The translations under genes were made by a program, and so were the position numbers. The notes under the pieces are model-generated. The model was not told the origin of the DNA, did not search any database, and saw nothing but the letters and a program-made list of their open reading frames with translations. A DNA stretch of 64,000 bases from an uncultured Prochlorococcus sp. (lineage in GTDB: Bacteria > Cyanobacteriota > Cyanobacteriia > PCC-6307 > Cyanobiaceae), in NCBI GenBank assembly GCA_902634515.1, contig CACPKH010000001.1:62001-126000 (forward strand), given 5' to 3'. Positions 1 to 9,100 of the stretch are shown here, piece after piece. Position 1 is the stretch's first letter; the number at the start of each line of letters is the position of its first letter.

Positions 1-2
1 CT

Positions 3-146
3 GCGAGTGCACAATTTTATATATCTCTTAGAGATTTACCAGAGTTAGATGGAAGGTATGCAGTTTTTGGCAAAGTTATTAAGGGCTTAGATCTTCTTGA
101 GAATATTGAAGAGGGAGATTATATTTTAAGCATTGAGAATATATGA
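3..146 (+). CDS. Cyclophilin-type peptidyl-prolyl isomerase, C-terminal part
   Basis: Only the last 47 codons are present; the gene enters from the left edge. The readable part has the family signature AQFYISL, then LDGRYAVFGKVIKGLDLL, which is the C-terminal half of the cyclophilin barrel (the usual form is F-I-x-L, then L-D-x-x-x-x-V-F-G-x-V). Cyclophilins catalyse cis-trans isomerisation of Xaa-Pro bonds during folding. The gene converges with ilvH with a 16-base gap. Location in the cell cannot be judged because the N-terminus is missing. Confidence 0.85.
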   Translation, partial: ASAQFYISLRDLPELDGRYAVFGKVIKGLDLLENIEEGDYILSIENI

Positions 147-162
147 TTCTAATATTTTATTT

Positions 163-693
163 TTATGCAGGTAGGTTTATTCCGGATGAAGTTGATTTAA
201 GCATTTCAGTGTTAATACCAGAAGCTCTTTCTAAAGCTACTTTCCCTGTACGAGCTATTTCCAGTATTCCATATGGTTTTAATAGCTTTTGGATTGCCAC
301 AAGCTTCCCTGGGTCTCCAACAACTTCAAGTGTTAAGGCTCCATCTGAAACATCTACAACTTTTGCTCTAAAAACCTGAACTAAATCCAATATATGTGTT
401 CTTTGATCTGCAGTCGCAGAAACCTTTAAAAGCATTAACTCTCTTTCGACGGCAGGAAGAATTGTTAAATCAATAACGTTTAGTACATTTACTAATTTAT
501 CTAATTGTTTAGACATTTGTTGAAGTGTTTCATCATCACCTTCTACAACCATTGTGAGTCGTGAAATACCAGGAGCCTCTGCTGGACCAACGGCAAGACT
601 TTCAATATTGAAACCTCTTCTTGCAAAAAGGCCTGAAATCCTACTAAGAGCCCCTGATTGATCTTCTACTAGTACTGAAAGTGTGTGCTTCAT
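163..693 (-). CDS. ilvH: Acetolactate synthase small (regulatory) subunit
   Basis: 176 residues, normal for IlvH/IlvN. An ACT domain at residues 3-75 carries [19 protein letters not shown] and the following NIES segment, the conserved valine-binding motif. The C-terminal half (about 80-160) is the ALS small-subunit C domain with [19 protein letters not shown]. It gives the catalytic subunit IlvB feedback control by valine in branched-chain amino-acid synthesis. The catalytic gene is not in the window. The hydrolase gene at 710-1693 lies just upstream on the same strand, 16 bases away, so the two may be cotranscribed. Confidence 0.97.
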   Translation of the reverse strand: MKHTLSVLVEDQSGALSRISGLFARRGFNIESLAVGPAEAPGISRLTMVVEGDDETLQQMSKQLDKLVNVLNVIDLTILPAVERELMLLKVSATADQRTHILDLVQVFRAKVVDVSDGALTLEVVGDPGKLVAIQKLLKPYGILEIARTGKVALERASGINTEMLKSTSSGINLPA

Positions 694-709
694 GCTTGAT
701 GTATTGCGC

Positions 710-1693
710 TTATAAATTAAGTTTCAACCAATTTAAAATATATTGATTGAACTCATATGAAGACTCGTCATGAGGGCAATGTCCTGAATTTTCAAGAATA
801 AATAATTTAATCCAATGGTACCTATTGATTAGTTTTTTTCCAATTAATAAAGGTACCAATCTATCTTTTCTACCCCATATCAGTAGAAATGGTAGACGAG
901 GTTTATTTTTTGAAAGGGTATCTAATAAAAAAGGTGCAGTAAAAAGATCATTTCTAGTGCTCATGCCAATACACATAGCTCGTAAGGATCTGGGCGCGGT
1001 TTTACGTTGCGAAGGAACTTTTACGATATTTTTTAATTCTATGTCTGATTTGATTGATCGAAAATATGCAAATTGAAGTCCAATTTCAATTATTTTTGTT
1101 TTTGCTATTAAAGGGATTAAAAGTTCTAGAGGCAAAATATTGAAGAACAATCTAATTAAAATATTTTTTATAGCTTTAAGCCATTTAGGCCTTCTTAAGC
1201 TAATTGATTTCATTAGAGCTGGATCAGGAAGTGGAGCGGCAATTACTGCAGAAACTAGATTTGGATAAAATGTCGAAGTTGTTAAAGCAACAAGAGCTCC
1301 TAGTGAATTCCCTATAAGGATTGTTTTTTTTGTATTGTTTTGACGATTTATTTCTTCAAGAAAATTGGCGACTTGCTCTGACCAAAACTTGTTGTCTAAT
1401 TTTTTTATTTTTTTTGGACTTGGTTGTTCCGATTGCCCAAACCCTATTAAATCTAGACTGTATACCCTATAACCTGCATGTTCTAAGAAGTATGCATTTT
1501 TTCTCCAATGCTCACTACTAGCACCAAAACCATGCAGCAACAAAACAGGTTTTTTGTTTGCTTCTCCTAATACTCTCCAGTGAAAACTAAATCCATTCCA
1601 GTTCCCCTGATTAGCTTTTCCCCAGTTTGGATTACTTTTGAACGAAGAAATCATTGGATATTTGGGTGGTAATTTATTGCTTTTAAAGCTCAT
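710..1693 (-). CDS. Alpha/beta hydrolase fold protein
   Basis: 327 residues. The fold is clear: [15 protein letters not shown] is the oxyanion-hole HGxG segment, [12 protein letters not shown] is the nucleophile elbow (G-N-S-L-G, Ser nucleophile), [12 protein letters not shown] carries the acid and [10 protein letters not shown] the catalytic His near the end. This architecture is common in cyanobacterial and plastid hydrolases of unknown substrate. There is no signal peptide, so it is probably cytosolic or thylakoid-peripheral. petM lies divergently, 57 bases from its start. The substrate cannot be told from sequence. Confidence 0.85.
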   Translation of the reverse strand: MSFKSNKLPPKYPMISSFKSNPNWGKANQGNWNGFSFHWRVLGEANKKPVLLLHGFGASSEHWRKNAYFLEHAGYRVYSLDLIGFGQSEQPSPKKIKKLDNKFWSEQVANFLEEINRQNNTKKTILIGNSLGALVALTTSTFYPNLVSAVIAAPLPDPALMKSISLRRPKWLKAIKNILIRLFFNILPLELLIPLIAKTKIIEIGLQFAYFRSIKSDIELKNIVKVPSQRKTAPRSLRAMCIGMSTRNDLFTAPFLLDTLSKNKPRLPFLLIWGRKDRLVPLLIGKKLINRYHWIKLFILENSGHCPHDESSYEFNQYILNWLKLNL

Positions 1694-1750
1694 TCCCTTG
1701 GGGAATTAAATATTAGGGGTTTAAATAGTTAAATGAATTAATTTTTTTGA

Positions 1751-1849
1751 ATGGCTTCTGAGATTTTTGGAATTGCTGCAGTTTTCTGGGTACTAATTCC
1801 ATTAGGTCTTCTTGGAGGAGCACTCCTCCTAAAGTTACAGGGAGATTGA
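1751..1849 (+). CDS. petM: Cytochrome b6f complex subunit VII, PetM
   Basis: 32 codons encoding one transmembrane helix. The start [20 protein letters not shown] followed by [12 protein letters not shown] matches cyanobacterial PetM closely. PetM is a one-helix subunit at the periphery of the cytochrome b6f complex in the thylakoid membrane and helps stabilise it. The gene is monocistronic-looking, between a divergent hydrolase and ycf39 47 bases downstream on the same strand. Confidence 0.95.
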   Translation: MASEIFGIAAVFWVLIPLGLLGGALLLKLQGD

Positions 1850-1896
1850 TTCTCTCTCACATTTTTTAGTACTTCCTACTAAGCTCCTGGTTAATA

Positions 1897-2871
1897 ATGC
1901 CCTCACGGATGCAGGTTCTAGTTATAGGTGCCACAGGGACCCTTGGTCGTCAGATAGCTAAAAGCGCTATTGGCGCTGGCTACAATGTTCGTTGCATGGT
2001 CAGAAGGCCTCGCAATGCCTCTTTCCTTCAAGAATGGGGCTGTGAGCTAACTCAAGGCAACTTATTGAACTATGAAGATATTGAATATTCTTTGAAAGAT
2101 GTTGATGCAGTTATCGATGCAGCAACTCTAAGAGCAGATGATCCTAAAAATGTTTATGAAACTGATTGGCAAGGTAAATTAAATCTTTTTCAAGCATGTG
2201 AAAAAAAAGGGATTAAAAGAGTTGTTTTTATGTCTTTGCTCTATGCGGAAAAGTTTCGCAGTGTGCCTTTAATGGACATCAAATATTGCACAGAAAAATT
2301 GCTTTTAGATTCTGAATTGGATTACACAATTCTGCAAGGAGTTGGATTTATGCAAGGTGTTATAGGGCAATTTGCGATTCCAATTCTTGATAGTCAACCA
2401 GTTTGGATTAGTGGGAATGCAAGTGAGATTGCATATATGAATACACAAGATGTGGCTCGTTTTGCAATAGCAGCATTAAGTAAACCTGAAACAATTCGAA
2501 AAAGCTTCCCTCTCGTTGGTCCTAAAGCATGGTCCCCTAAAGACTTGGTAGCTTTGTGTGAAAGATTTAGTAATAAAAAAGCAAAGATTTTGAGAGTCTC
2601 TCCATTCCTTATCAATATTGCTAAAACTCTGGTCTCGTTTTTTGAACCGACTGTAAATGTTGCCGAGAGATTATCTTTCGCTGATGTTAGTGGAAGCGGA
2701 GAGCCTTTAAACGCACCAATGGAAGGAACATATTCTGCATTTGGTATAGACCCATCTGAAATGACAACTATGGAGTCTTATATAGAAGAGTACTATCAGG
2801 TTATTCTTAAGCGCTTAAGGGAGATGGAGGCAGACTTGAATAAAGAGGAAAGGAAAAAACTGCCTTTTTAG
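1897..2871 (+). CDS. ycf39: Ycf39-type NAD(P)-binding photosystem II assembly factor
   Basis: 324 residues, an atypical short-chain dehydrogenase of the NmrA/Ycf39 group. The N-terminal VLVIGATGTLGRQIA is the GxxGxxG dinucleotide-binding loop. The catalytic Tyr-x-x-x-Lys of classical SDRs is not obvious, as expected for this group. In cyanobacteria Ycf39 works with ChlG and Hli proteins in delivering chlorophyll to new D1 during photosystem II assembly (known for the family, not shown here). The start could be ATG 1897 or ATG 1909; the conserved part begins at MQVLVIG (1909). It lies directly after petM. Confidence 0.93.
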   Translation: MPSRMQVLVIGATGTLGRQIAKSAIGAGYNVRCMVRRPRNASFLQEWGCELTQGNLLNYEDIEYSLKDVDAVIDAATLRADDPKNVYETDWQGKLNLFQACEKKGIKRVVFMSLLYAEKFRSVPLMDIKYCTEKLLLDSELDYTILQGVGFMQGVIGQFAIPILDSQPVWISGNASEIAYMNTQDVARFAIAALSKPETIRKSFPLVGPKAWSPKDLVALCERFSNKKAKILRVSPFLINIAKTLVSFFEPTVNVAERLSFADVSGSGEPLNAPMEGTYSAFGIDPSEMTTMESYIEEYYQVILKRLREMEADLNKEERKKLPF

Positions 2872-2937
2872 ATCAACCCCCAAAACTTGCACTTTGGTAG
2901 TTTGTTTGTACTATGAAGATACTTGATGCATTGCTTT

Positions 2938-3153
2938 ATGTCATTAGCCCAAATAAAGAATCTTAATCGGAGACTCCTTAATATTTCTACAGAGGCCTCG
3001 AAAGAATTAGATAAAACTTGTGGCAATGAATTATGGCGAAATCTTGGCTTTGACGCCTTTGATAGCTTGAAGGATCCTAATCAAAGAGCAAGGGCAAATT
3101 ATTATTATGGCCAACTTCAAACTGCTAAAGAACTTCAAGAAGTGTTTGGCTAA
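2938..3153 (+). CDS. Small conserved cyanobacterial protein, function unknown
   Basis: About 71 residues from ATG 2938 (MSLAQIK). Earlier in-frame starts at TTG 2923 and ATG 2926 are possible but add a poor-looking MMHCF leader. The sequence is mostly helical and charged, with NLNRRLLNISTEASKELDK, then DPNQRARANYYYGQLQTAKEL near the end. There is no membrane segment and no recognised catalytic motif. It lies on the same strand between ycf39 and infA. Confidence 0.7.
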   Translation: MSLAQIKNLNRRLLNISTEASKELDKTCGNELWRNLGFDAFDSLKDPNQRARANYYYGQLQTAKELQEVFG

Positions 3154-3226
3154 TAAGTTTTTTTTGATTGAATTGTTCTTCTTTTTAATACAATTATAGA
3201 AATTAAATTTTAGTTCAAAAAAAAGA

Positions 3227-3508
3227 ATGATTGAAACTTCAGGAGTAATTGAAAAAGAACAAGGGAATGGATTCTATTTGGTTACCTTAGAACAGCCTGA
3301 AGGGCACCAATGCTTATGCAGAGCAGCAGGTAAACTCACAAAATTTAGAATCAAATTACTTGCTGGAGATAAAGTCCTGGTTGAGATTAGCCCTTATGAC
3401 CTTACTCGTGGAAGAATAACTTATAGAGAACGTAATGCTGGGGCAGGTGGAGGAAGACCAGGCAATAGAGGATCTGGTAACAGGCCTCAAGGGGGTAAAA
3501 AAAGATAA
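3227..3508 (+). CDS. infA: Translation initiation factor IF-1 type S1 protein
   Basis: 93 residues. The OB/S1 fold covers residues 1-70: IETSGVIEKEQGNGFYLVTL, CRAAGKLTKFRIKLLAGDKV and the closing LTRGRITYRER match the IF-1 signature. IF-1 occupies the ribosomal A site during initiation. A glycine/arginine-rich tail of about 23 residues (GGGRPGNRG, GGKKR) extends beyond the canonical 71-75 residues. Such tails could bind RNA, but that is inference. It converges with the trxB fusion with a 12-base gap. Confidence 0.9.
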   Translation: MIETSGVIEKEQGNGFYLVTLEQPEGHQCLCRAAGKLTKFRIKLLAGDKVLVEISPYDLTRGRITYRERNAGAGGGRPGNRGSGNRPQGGKKR

Positions 3509-3520
3509 ATAATTAACTTT

Positions 3521-4900
3521 TTAGAGGAGTTTGTTTATTTCATTTTTGAATTCACTTCTTTGCTTTACACCTTTCCATTGGTAATAAAGTTTTTTTGATT
3601 TAAATAATTGAATTGTAGGTGTGCCATTTACATTAGCTTGCTTAGCAATATCTTCTTCCTTTTCAATATCAATTTCTATACCAAGAGCCTTCCCTTCTAG
3701 TTCTGTCAAGACTCTTTTTAATTGGGGCTTAAGTACATGACAGGGTCCACAATTAGGTGATGTATAAACAACTAATAAAGGTAATTTGCTTTCATGGTAG
3801 AGCTTCCGTAGTGCATAACTACCTTTTTGCCAAAGTGCATCATCTTGAAAGTTTTCTTTGGTACTGATTTCACTTTCATCAAACGACTTTGCTTCTTTAG
3901 GCTCAACTTCTTCTCTTTTTATTAAACATGAAAGGTTTTCTAAAGTTAGCCATCTTTCAGCCGCCAAGGCTGCTTTGCATCCGCTCCCTGCAGCAGTTAT
4001 GCCTTGACGCCATTCAGAATCACAAACATCACCTGCTGCGAAAATACCTTTTAAAGATGTCTCTGGTCGTCCTGGCTCAGTAAGAATATATCCATTGCTG
4101 TCTAGCTTTAATTGATCTTTAAAGAGTTCAGTATTTGGAGTATGGCCTATTGCATAGAAAAGACCTTTCGCATTAATTTTTTTTATTTTATTTGTATCCC
4201 TTTTTCTTAGAATTAAAGAAGATATCCAGTCTTTGCCTTCAACGTCTAATAATTCTGTTTCCCAATGAATTGTTATTTGATTATTTGAAGTTACACGATC
4301 TGACATTGCAGCACTTGCTTTTAACTCTTTAGATCTAACGATCAAATGAACTTGACTTCCATATTTAGTTAAATACACAGCCTCTTCACAGGCTGAATCT
4401 CCTCCGCCTACAACAGCTAGTTCTTCGTTTCTGAATTGAGGTGTTGCGCCATCGCATATAGCACAAGCACTAATACCTTTACTCCAAAACTCAGTTTCAT
4501 TTGGAATCCCTAGTTTATTAGCGCTTGCCCCAGTGGCGATAATTAAAGAATGTGTCTTAATTAGTTCAGTTGAGGTCTTTATAGAAAAAGGTTTGCTATT
4601 GAAATCAACCTCTTCAGCATCTTCTTCAATAAGATTGCTACCCCATCTCAAAGCTTGGGATTTGATTAGATCCATTAATTCTGGACCCATTATTCCATTA
4701 GGGAATCCAGGATAATTTTCTACAAATGTTGTAGTCATTAACTGACCACCAGGAATTCCTCCTTTTTGGAAGCCTGTAATAATTAATGGATTTAGGTTTG
4801 CTCTGGCTGCATAAATTGCAGCTGTATATCCTGCAGGACCTGAACCAATAATTACAAGGTTTTCAGTTTCAAGCTTGTTTTGTATTTGCCTTTCGGCCAT
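3521..4900 (-). CDS. trxB: NADPH thioredoxin reductase fused to thioredoxin (NTRC-like)
   Basis: 459 residues with two enzymes in one chain. Residues 1-320 are thioredoxin reductase: GSGPAGY (19-25) binds FAD, CAIC at 146-149 is the redox disulfide, [10 protein letters not shown] near 165-174 binds NADPH, and AAGDVCD closes the FAD site. A linker follows, then a thioredoxin domain with CGPC at 384-387 and the cis-proline GTPT near 427. This is the architecture of plant and cyanobacterial NTRC, which passes NADPH electrons to 2-Cys peroxiredoxins and other targets. It is convergent with infA. Confidence 0.95.
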   Translation of the reverse strand: MAERQIQNKLETENLVIIGSGPAGYTAAIYAARANLNPLIITGFQKGGIPGGQLMTTTFVENYPGFPNGIMGPELMDLIKSQALRWGSNLIEEDAEEVDFNSKPFSIKTSTELIKTHSLIIATGASANKLGIPNETEFWSKGISACAICDGATPQFRNEELAVVGGGDSACEEAVYLTKYGSQVHLIVRSKELKASAAMSDRVTSNNQITIHWETELLDVEGKDWISSLILRKRDTNKIKKINAKGLFYAIGHTPNTELFKDQLKLDSNGYILTEPGRPETSLKGIFAAGDVCDSEWRQGITAAGSGCKAALAAERWLTLENLSCLIKREEVEPKEAKSFDESEISTKENFQDDALWQKGSYALRKLYHESKLPLLVVYTSPNCGPCHVLKPQLKRVLTELEGKALGIEIDIEKEEDIAKQANVNGTPTIQLFKSKKLYYQWKGVKQRSEFKNEINKLL

Positions 4901-5023
4901 AAGAAAAGCAACCTTGGTGGTTATTTTACTTCTAAAGATAATTCAAGATTTTAAATAAGAAATAGGGGTATATAAAAGAAATTCTGAATTTACTTAGAAT
5001 GATATTTATTTTTTAGCAATTTT

Positions 5024-5257
5024 TTATAGCTCAACAACCTCATCAGATTCATTGCTTTCTTTATTTAAAAAAGTAGGAACTTTCATTAATGAAGAATTTA
5101 TATTACCTTCTTTGCTCTCTAGGCAGACTATCCATTCTCTAAATTCTTGGGTAATTGCATAGCTATCTTCATAACTTTCAATGCTATCTAATAGAGCAAC
5201 TCTACTGGATGCCCAACAGGTGGCTATATTTATTCTCCTTTGAAGAGAGCTATTCAT
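5024..5257 (-). CDS. Small hypothetical protein with an EWI motif
   Basis: 77 residues, no membrane segment. The central part reads YAITQEFREWIVCLESKEG, then MKVPTFLNKES. The EF-x-EWI pattern followed by a short acidic stretch resembles the small proteins at 36625-36822, 41572-41766 and 54170-54397, so this may be a distant member of that family. Function is unknown. Confidence 0.55.
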   Translation of the reverse strand: MNSSLQRRINIATCWASSRVALLDSIESYEDSYAITQEFREWIVCLESKEGNINSSLMKVPTFLNKESNESDEVVEL

Positions 5258-5491
5258 AGCTAATACCTAGTGAGGTTTACTCATGTATTAGAAGGCCCCC
5301 AATTCTTGTCCTGTTTTGTCCTAAAATGTATTTTGTGCACAAATAGAATTATTGACTTAAGGAATTCTTTATATATCAAGCCTATTTGCAAGGCTTCTAA
5401 GAGACAGGATTGAATTATTTAATATTTTTTTAATTAAATTTAGGCTCTAATTAAGTATCTAAAATATTGGACCTAGCGCTTGATCCCTGAT

Positions 5492-6070
5492 TCAAATAGC
5501 TTCTGTGTGATTTAAAAGAAGCTTTTCAACTTCATTAATACCTTCTAGGGCTGTTCTCCTTGCCAATTCAAAATTACCATTGGCTTCTTCCATGAGATTC
5601 TCTGCTAAACGGTCTAAAAGTGATTCTTTTCTTTCTTCAAGCATGGACATTATTTCATTTTCAATCAAGGAATGAACGGCCTTGGAGCGTAATTTGTCAT
5701 TAGTTGCTTCTGCAAAGGTGCCTTGAACTAACTCTTGAATAAAAAGCCTATGAACTTCACTGCTTCTGAGGAAACTTTCTGTGGCATTGATTATGCCTTC
5801 TACAAGAGTCTCGTCTGGCTCTGAGCCTTTCTCAGAAAGTTTAAATTCCCAGTCGAGATGTTTCCTTTGCCAACCAGAGGAGTGGAGGCTAGGCATAACT
5901 GTTTGTGAAAAAGTATCTACTGACATTTCATAAATTCTTTCTGCAAGTCGCTCACACCACTCTTTCCCATGGCTTTGGAGATTCTTTTGCATGGCTGTGC
6001 GAGGAACAGCATGACCACCATGATGGCTATGGCATACTCCATCTGGACATTCGATCGCTGTTAGACCCAT
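5492..6070 (-). CDS. Conserved cyanobacterial protein with His/Cys-rich N-terminus
   Basis: 192 residues. The N-terminus has CPDGVCHSHHGGHAVPR, a cluster of two Cys and four His that could bind a metal (inference). The rest is long, charged and helical, for example MSMLEERKESLLDRLAENLM and ELARRTALEGINEVEKLL, with no membrane helix. I do not recognise a named family. It is divergent from pntA, with about 130 bases between the starts, so both promoters must lie there. Confidence 0.75.
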   Translation of the reverse strand: MGLTAIECPDGVCHSHHGGHAVPRTAMQKNLQSHGKEWCERLAERIYEMSVDTFSQTVMPSLHSSGWQRKHLDWEFKLSEKGSEPDETLVEGIINATESFLRSSEVHRLFIQELVQGTFAEATNDKLRSKAVHSLIENEIMSMLEERKESLLDRLAENLMEEANGNFELARRTALEGINEVEKLLLNHTEAI

Positions 6071-6203
6071 TTTTCTTAGTGGATATAAGTTTCCTATCTT
6101 TATTCTTAGCTATAAAGTTCAAGAACGAAAAGCTTTTTTCAAGAAAAATTCTGGTCTTAGAACCAATGGGGGCTTAACCTCAGGCTGGAGAAGCATAATT
6201 ATT

Positions 6204-7346
6204 TTGCCAAGAATTTTCGTCCCTCTAGAATCAGCCGTTGGAGAAACTCGAGTTGCTGCAACGCCTGAGACCATAAAAAAATTTGTCGCAGTTGGCTCTG
6301 AGGTCTTTGTTGAGAAAGGCGCTGGGGCTTCCGCTGGATTCTCTGACGAGAGTTATAAAAGAGTTGGAGGTCAATTGGTTTTACAAAATGATCAGGATTT
6401 GCTCAAGAAAGTCGATATTGTTCTTTGTGTAAACACTCCAAACACAAAATTTCTAGAAAAATTAAATCCTGGAACATTGTTAATAGGTTTATTAAACCCT
6501 TACTCAAATAAACCTCTTGTTAAAGCATTGGAAGCTTTAAGCCTTTCTGCGATTGCTCTAGAGCTTCTTCCAAGAATTAGTAGGGCTCAATCATCAGATG
6601 CACTTTCGTCACAAGCAAATATAGCTGGCTATAAAGCAGTCCTTTTGGCAGCTAGTGCTCTTGATAGGTATTTCCCAATGTTGATGACAGCAGCAGGTAC
6701 TGTTCAGCCAGCAAAAGTTGTTGTTTTGGGAGCTGGGGTAGCAGGGCTTCAGGCTATTGCAACTGCGAAGCGTCTTGGTGCAGTAGTTTTTGTAAGTGAT
6801 ATTAGGCCAGCTGTTCAAGAACAGGTTGAATCTTTGGGAGCAAGATTTATTGCATTGCCTGAAATTAAAGAAAAACCTTCAGAATCAGGAGGTTATGCAA
6901 GCCAGGCTTCCGAAGAATTTCTCACAGAGCAGAGAAATATATTGAAAGAGCAGTTAGCAGAATCTGATGTGGCGATTTGCACTGCTCAAATACCAGGGAA
7001 AAGAGCCCCTCTGTTGATAAATGATGAAATGTTGGATGCCATGAGACCAGGAGCTGTAATAGTTGATCTAGCAGCCTCTCAAGGAGGAAATTGTTCAGGG
7101 ACTAAATCTGGAGAAACTATTTCCAGGAAAGGAGTCAAGATTATAGGAACTTCTGATTTGCCATGTACGGTCGCCAATCATTCAAGTGCCTTGTATTCAC
7201 GAAACTTGCTTTCATTGCTTCAACCAATTATTGAAAATGGTGAGATAATCCTTAATACAGAGGATGAATTAATTGACGGCTCTCTTATTAGCAAGGATGG
7301 TGATATTCGAAAACATGAAATTCTTGGACCAGGAGCAATTGAGTAA
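6204..7346 (+). CDS. pntA: NAD(P) transhydrogenase subunit alpha, part 1 (dI, NAD-binding)
   Basis: 380 residues, the soluble dI component of a three-gene transhydrogenase. It opens with PRIFVPLE and VGETRVAATPETIKKF, has the RQD-loop equivalent RISRAQSSDALSSQANIAGY (125-144) and the NAD Rossmann motif GAGVAG at 176-181. It transfers hydride between NADH and NADP+ together with dIII of PntB, coupled to proton movement. The start is TTG at 6204; homology with PRIFVPLE supports it. The stop overlaps the next start by one base (TAATG), indicating translational coupling. Confidence 0.96.
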   Translation: MPRIFVPLESAVGETRVAATPETIKKFVAVGSEVFVEKGAGASAGFSDESYKRVGGQLVLQNDQDLLKKVDIVLCVNTPNTKFLEKLNPGTLLIGLLNPYSNKPLVKALEALSLSAIALELLPRISRAQSSDALSSQANIAGYKAVLLAASALDRYFPMLMTAAGTVQPAKVVVLGAGVAGLQAIATAKRLGAVVFVSDIRPAVQEQVESLGARFIALPEIKEKPSESGGYASQASEEFLTEQRNILKEQLAESDVAICTAQIPGKRAPLLINDEMLDAMRPGAVIVDLAASQGGNCSGTKSGETISRKGVKIIGTSDLPCTVANHSSALYSRNLLSLLQPIIENGEIILNTEDELIDGSLISKDGDIRKHEILGPGAIE

Positions 7347-7639
7347 TGAATGAACTTCTTTGGATACTTCTTTTAGGAAGTCTTTTAGGCCTGGAATTAA
7401 TAGGTAAAGTTCCTCCTACTTTGCATACGCCTTTAATGAGTGGGGCAAATGCTATTTCTGGCATAACAATGCTAGCTGCATTAGTTTTAATCATGAATGC
7501 GAAGAGCGTTCCTGTTCTGATTTTCGGTTCTATTTCTCTTGGATTTGCTTTGTTTAATGTTGTAGGTGGGTTCTTGGTGACTGACAGGATGCTGGCGATG
7601 TTTAGCCGTAAACCATCACGAAAGAAGGGGGATTCTTAA
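7346..7639 (+). CDS. pntA2: NAD(P) transhydrogenase subunit alpha, part 2 (membrane)
   Basis: 97 residues with three hydrophobic segments (about 2-18, 30-50 and 55-75). It includes TPLMSGANAISGITMLAAL, the conserved membrane motif of the dII half found in split PntA proteins. It forms part of the proton channel in the membrane. It sits between pntA part 1 (one-base overlap) and pntB (its TAA is followed immediately by the pntB ATG), so the three genes form a tight operon. Confidence 0.94.
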   Translation: MNELLWILLLGSLLGLELIGKVPPTLHTPLMSGANAISGITMLAALVLIMNAKSVPVLIFGSISLGFALFNVVGGFLVTDRMLAMFSRKPSRKKGDS

Positions 7640-9100
7640 ATGTTTATTGCTATATCTGACATCCTTAAATATTCGATTGACTTAGTTTCTGTGCTTCTTT
7701 TGGCCTTAGGTATTAAAGGCCTTTCTAAAGTCCGTTCAGCAAGAGCTGCAAATCGATTGGCCGCAATTGCAATGGCTCTTGCTGTTCTTGGACTTTTATT
7801 TAACTCTTTTTTAAGTAGTGGAATCTCGATTTTTAAAGAAGCTTGGTTGTGGATTCTTCTTGGTACTGCAGTAGGGGGGTCGCTAGGTATTGGAATTGCT
7901 AAGCGAGTGCCTATGACTTCTATGCCCGAGACAGTCGCTCTCTTTAATGGCTGTGGTGGCATGTCTTCTTTATTAGTTGCTTTGGCTTATGCACTCTTCC
8001 CAGATCAAATAGTAAATAATTCTTCAGTTGGGCAAGTTAATGAATTAGTAAAGCAAGGTTCAATTGTAATTTCAGTATTTGTTGGAGCAATTACTTTTAC
8101 TGGTTCAGTAGTTGCAATGGCAAAACTTCAAGGTTGGCTTTCAACTCCTAAATGGATCCAAAGTAGGATTCGTCATTTTATAAATATTTCTCTATCGGTC
8201 ATTGCATTAATAGGAGCTATAGGTCTACTGACTAGTAGTGAAAATGGGCTTTGGACACTTGTTGTTAGCTCTTCACTTCTTGGGATAGGAGTAACCCTTT
8301 CTATTGGTGGTGCAGATATGCCAGTAGTTATTTCATTATTAAATAGCTATTCAGGTGTTGCCGCTGCTGCCGCTGGATTTGTTGTTGGTAGTCAGTTGCT
8401 TGTAGTTGCAGGTGCAATGGTTGGTGCTGCAGGTTTAATCCTTACACAAGTTATGTGTAAAGGAATGAACAGGTCTTTGATTTCTGTCCTTTTTGGAGGG
8501 GCGTTAGGAACTAACGCGAGTCTTGGTGCTAGTGGTTCTGGAGAATATTCTAATATTACTAGTTGCAGCGCTGAGGAGTGTGCTTTGACTTTGGAAGCCG
8601 CTGAAAGGGTAGTTATAGTTCCAGGTTATGGATTAGCAGTAGCTCAAGCTCAGCACACTCTTAGAGAAGTTACGAAAGCTTTGGAAATTAGAGGTATTGA
8701 TGTCACATATGCTATTCACCCTGTCGCTGGGCGCATGCCGGGACATATGAATGTTCTACTTGCTGAGGCAGATGTCCCTTATGAGCAGCTCAAAGAAATG
8801 GATGCTATTAACCCTGAGTTTCCTGCAACAGATGTTGTATTAGTTCTTGGTGCTAATGACGTAGTCAATCCGCAAGCTAAAAATGATCAAACTTCACCTC
8901 TTTATGGAATGCCAGTTCTTGATGTTCAAGAAGCAAGGACAGTATTCGTTATAAAAAGAGGGATGAGTGCTGGTTATTCTGGAATAAAAAATGATTTATT
9001 TGAACTAGAAAACACATCAATGGTTTTTGGTGATGCCAAGAAAGTCCTTGGGGATTTATTAGTTGAACTTAAGGAGTTAGGAATTGACGGGAAAAGATGA
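7640..9100 (+). CDS. pntB: NAD(P) transhydrogenase subunit beta
   Basis: 486 residues. The N-terminal two thirds are about eight or nine membrane helices, including MPVVISLLNSYSGVAAAAAG and the NGCGGMSSLLVALA segment. The C-terminal dIII domain binds NADP(H): VPGYGLAVAQAQHTLREVTK, HPVAGRMPGHMNVLLAEA and VLGANDVVNPQA are all intact. Together with the two alpha parts it forms a proton-translocating transhydrogenase, probably in the cytoplasmic or thylakoid membrane. Its last 17 bases overlap the start of the hydrolase gene. Confidence 0.97.
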   Translation: MFIAISDILKYSIDLVSVLLLALGIKGLSKVRSARAANRLAAIAMALAVLGLLFNSFLSSGISIFKEAWLWILLGTAVGGSLGIGIAKRVPMTSMPETVALFNGCGGMSSLLVALAYALFPDQIVNNSSVGQVNELVKQGSIVISVFVGAITFTGSVVAMAKLQGWLSTPKWIQSRIRHFINISLSVIALIGAIGLLTSSENGLWTLVVSSSLLGIGVTLSIGGADMPVVISLLNSYSGVAAAAAGFVVGSQLLVVAGAMVGAAGLILTQVMCKGMNRSLISVLFGGALGTNASLGASGSGEYSNITSCSAEECALTLEAAERVVIVPGYGLAVAQAQHTLREVTKALEIRGIDVTYAIHPVAGRMPGHMNVLLAEADVPYEQLKEMDAINPEFPATDVVLVLGANDVVNPQAKNDQTSPLYGMPVLDVQEARTVFVIKRGMSAGYSGIKNDLFELENTSMVFGDAKKVLGDLLVELKELGIDGKR

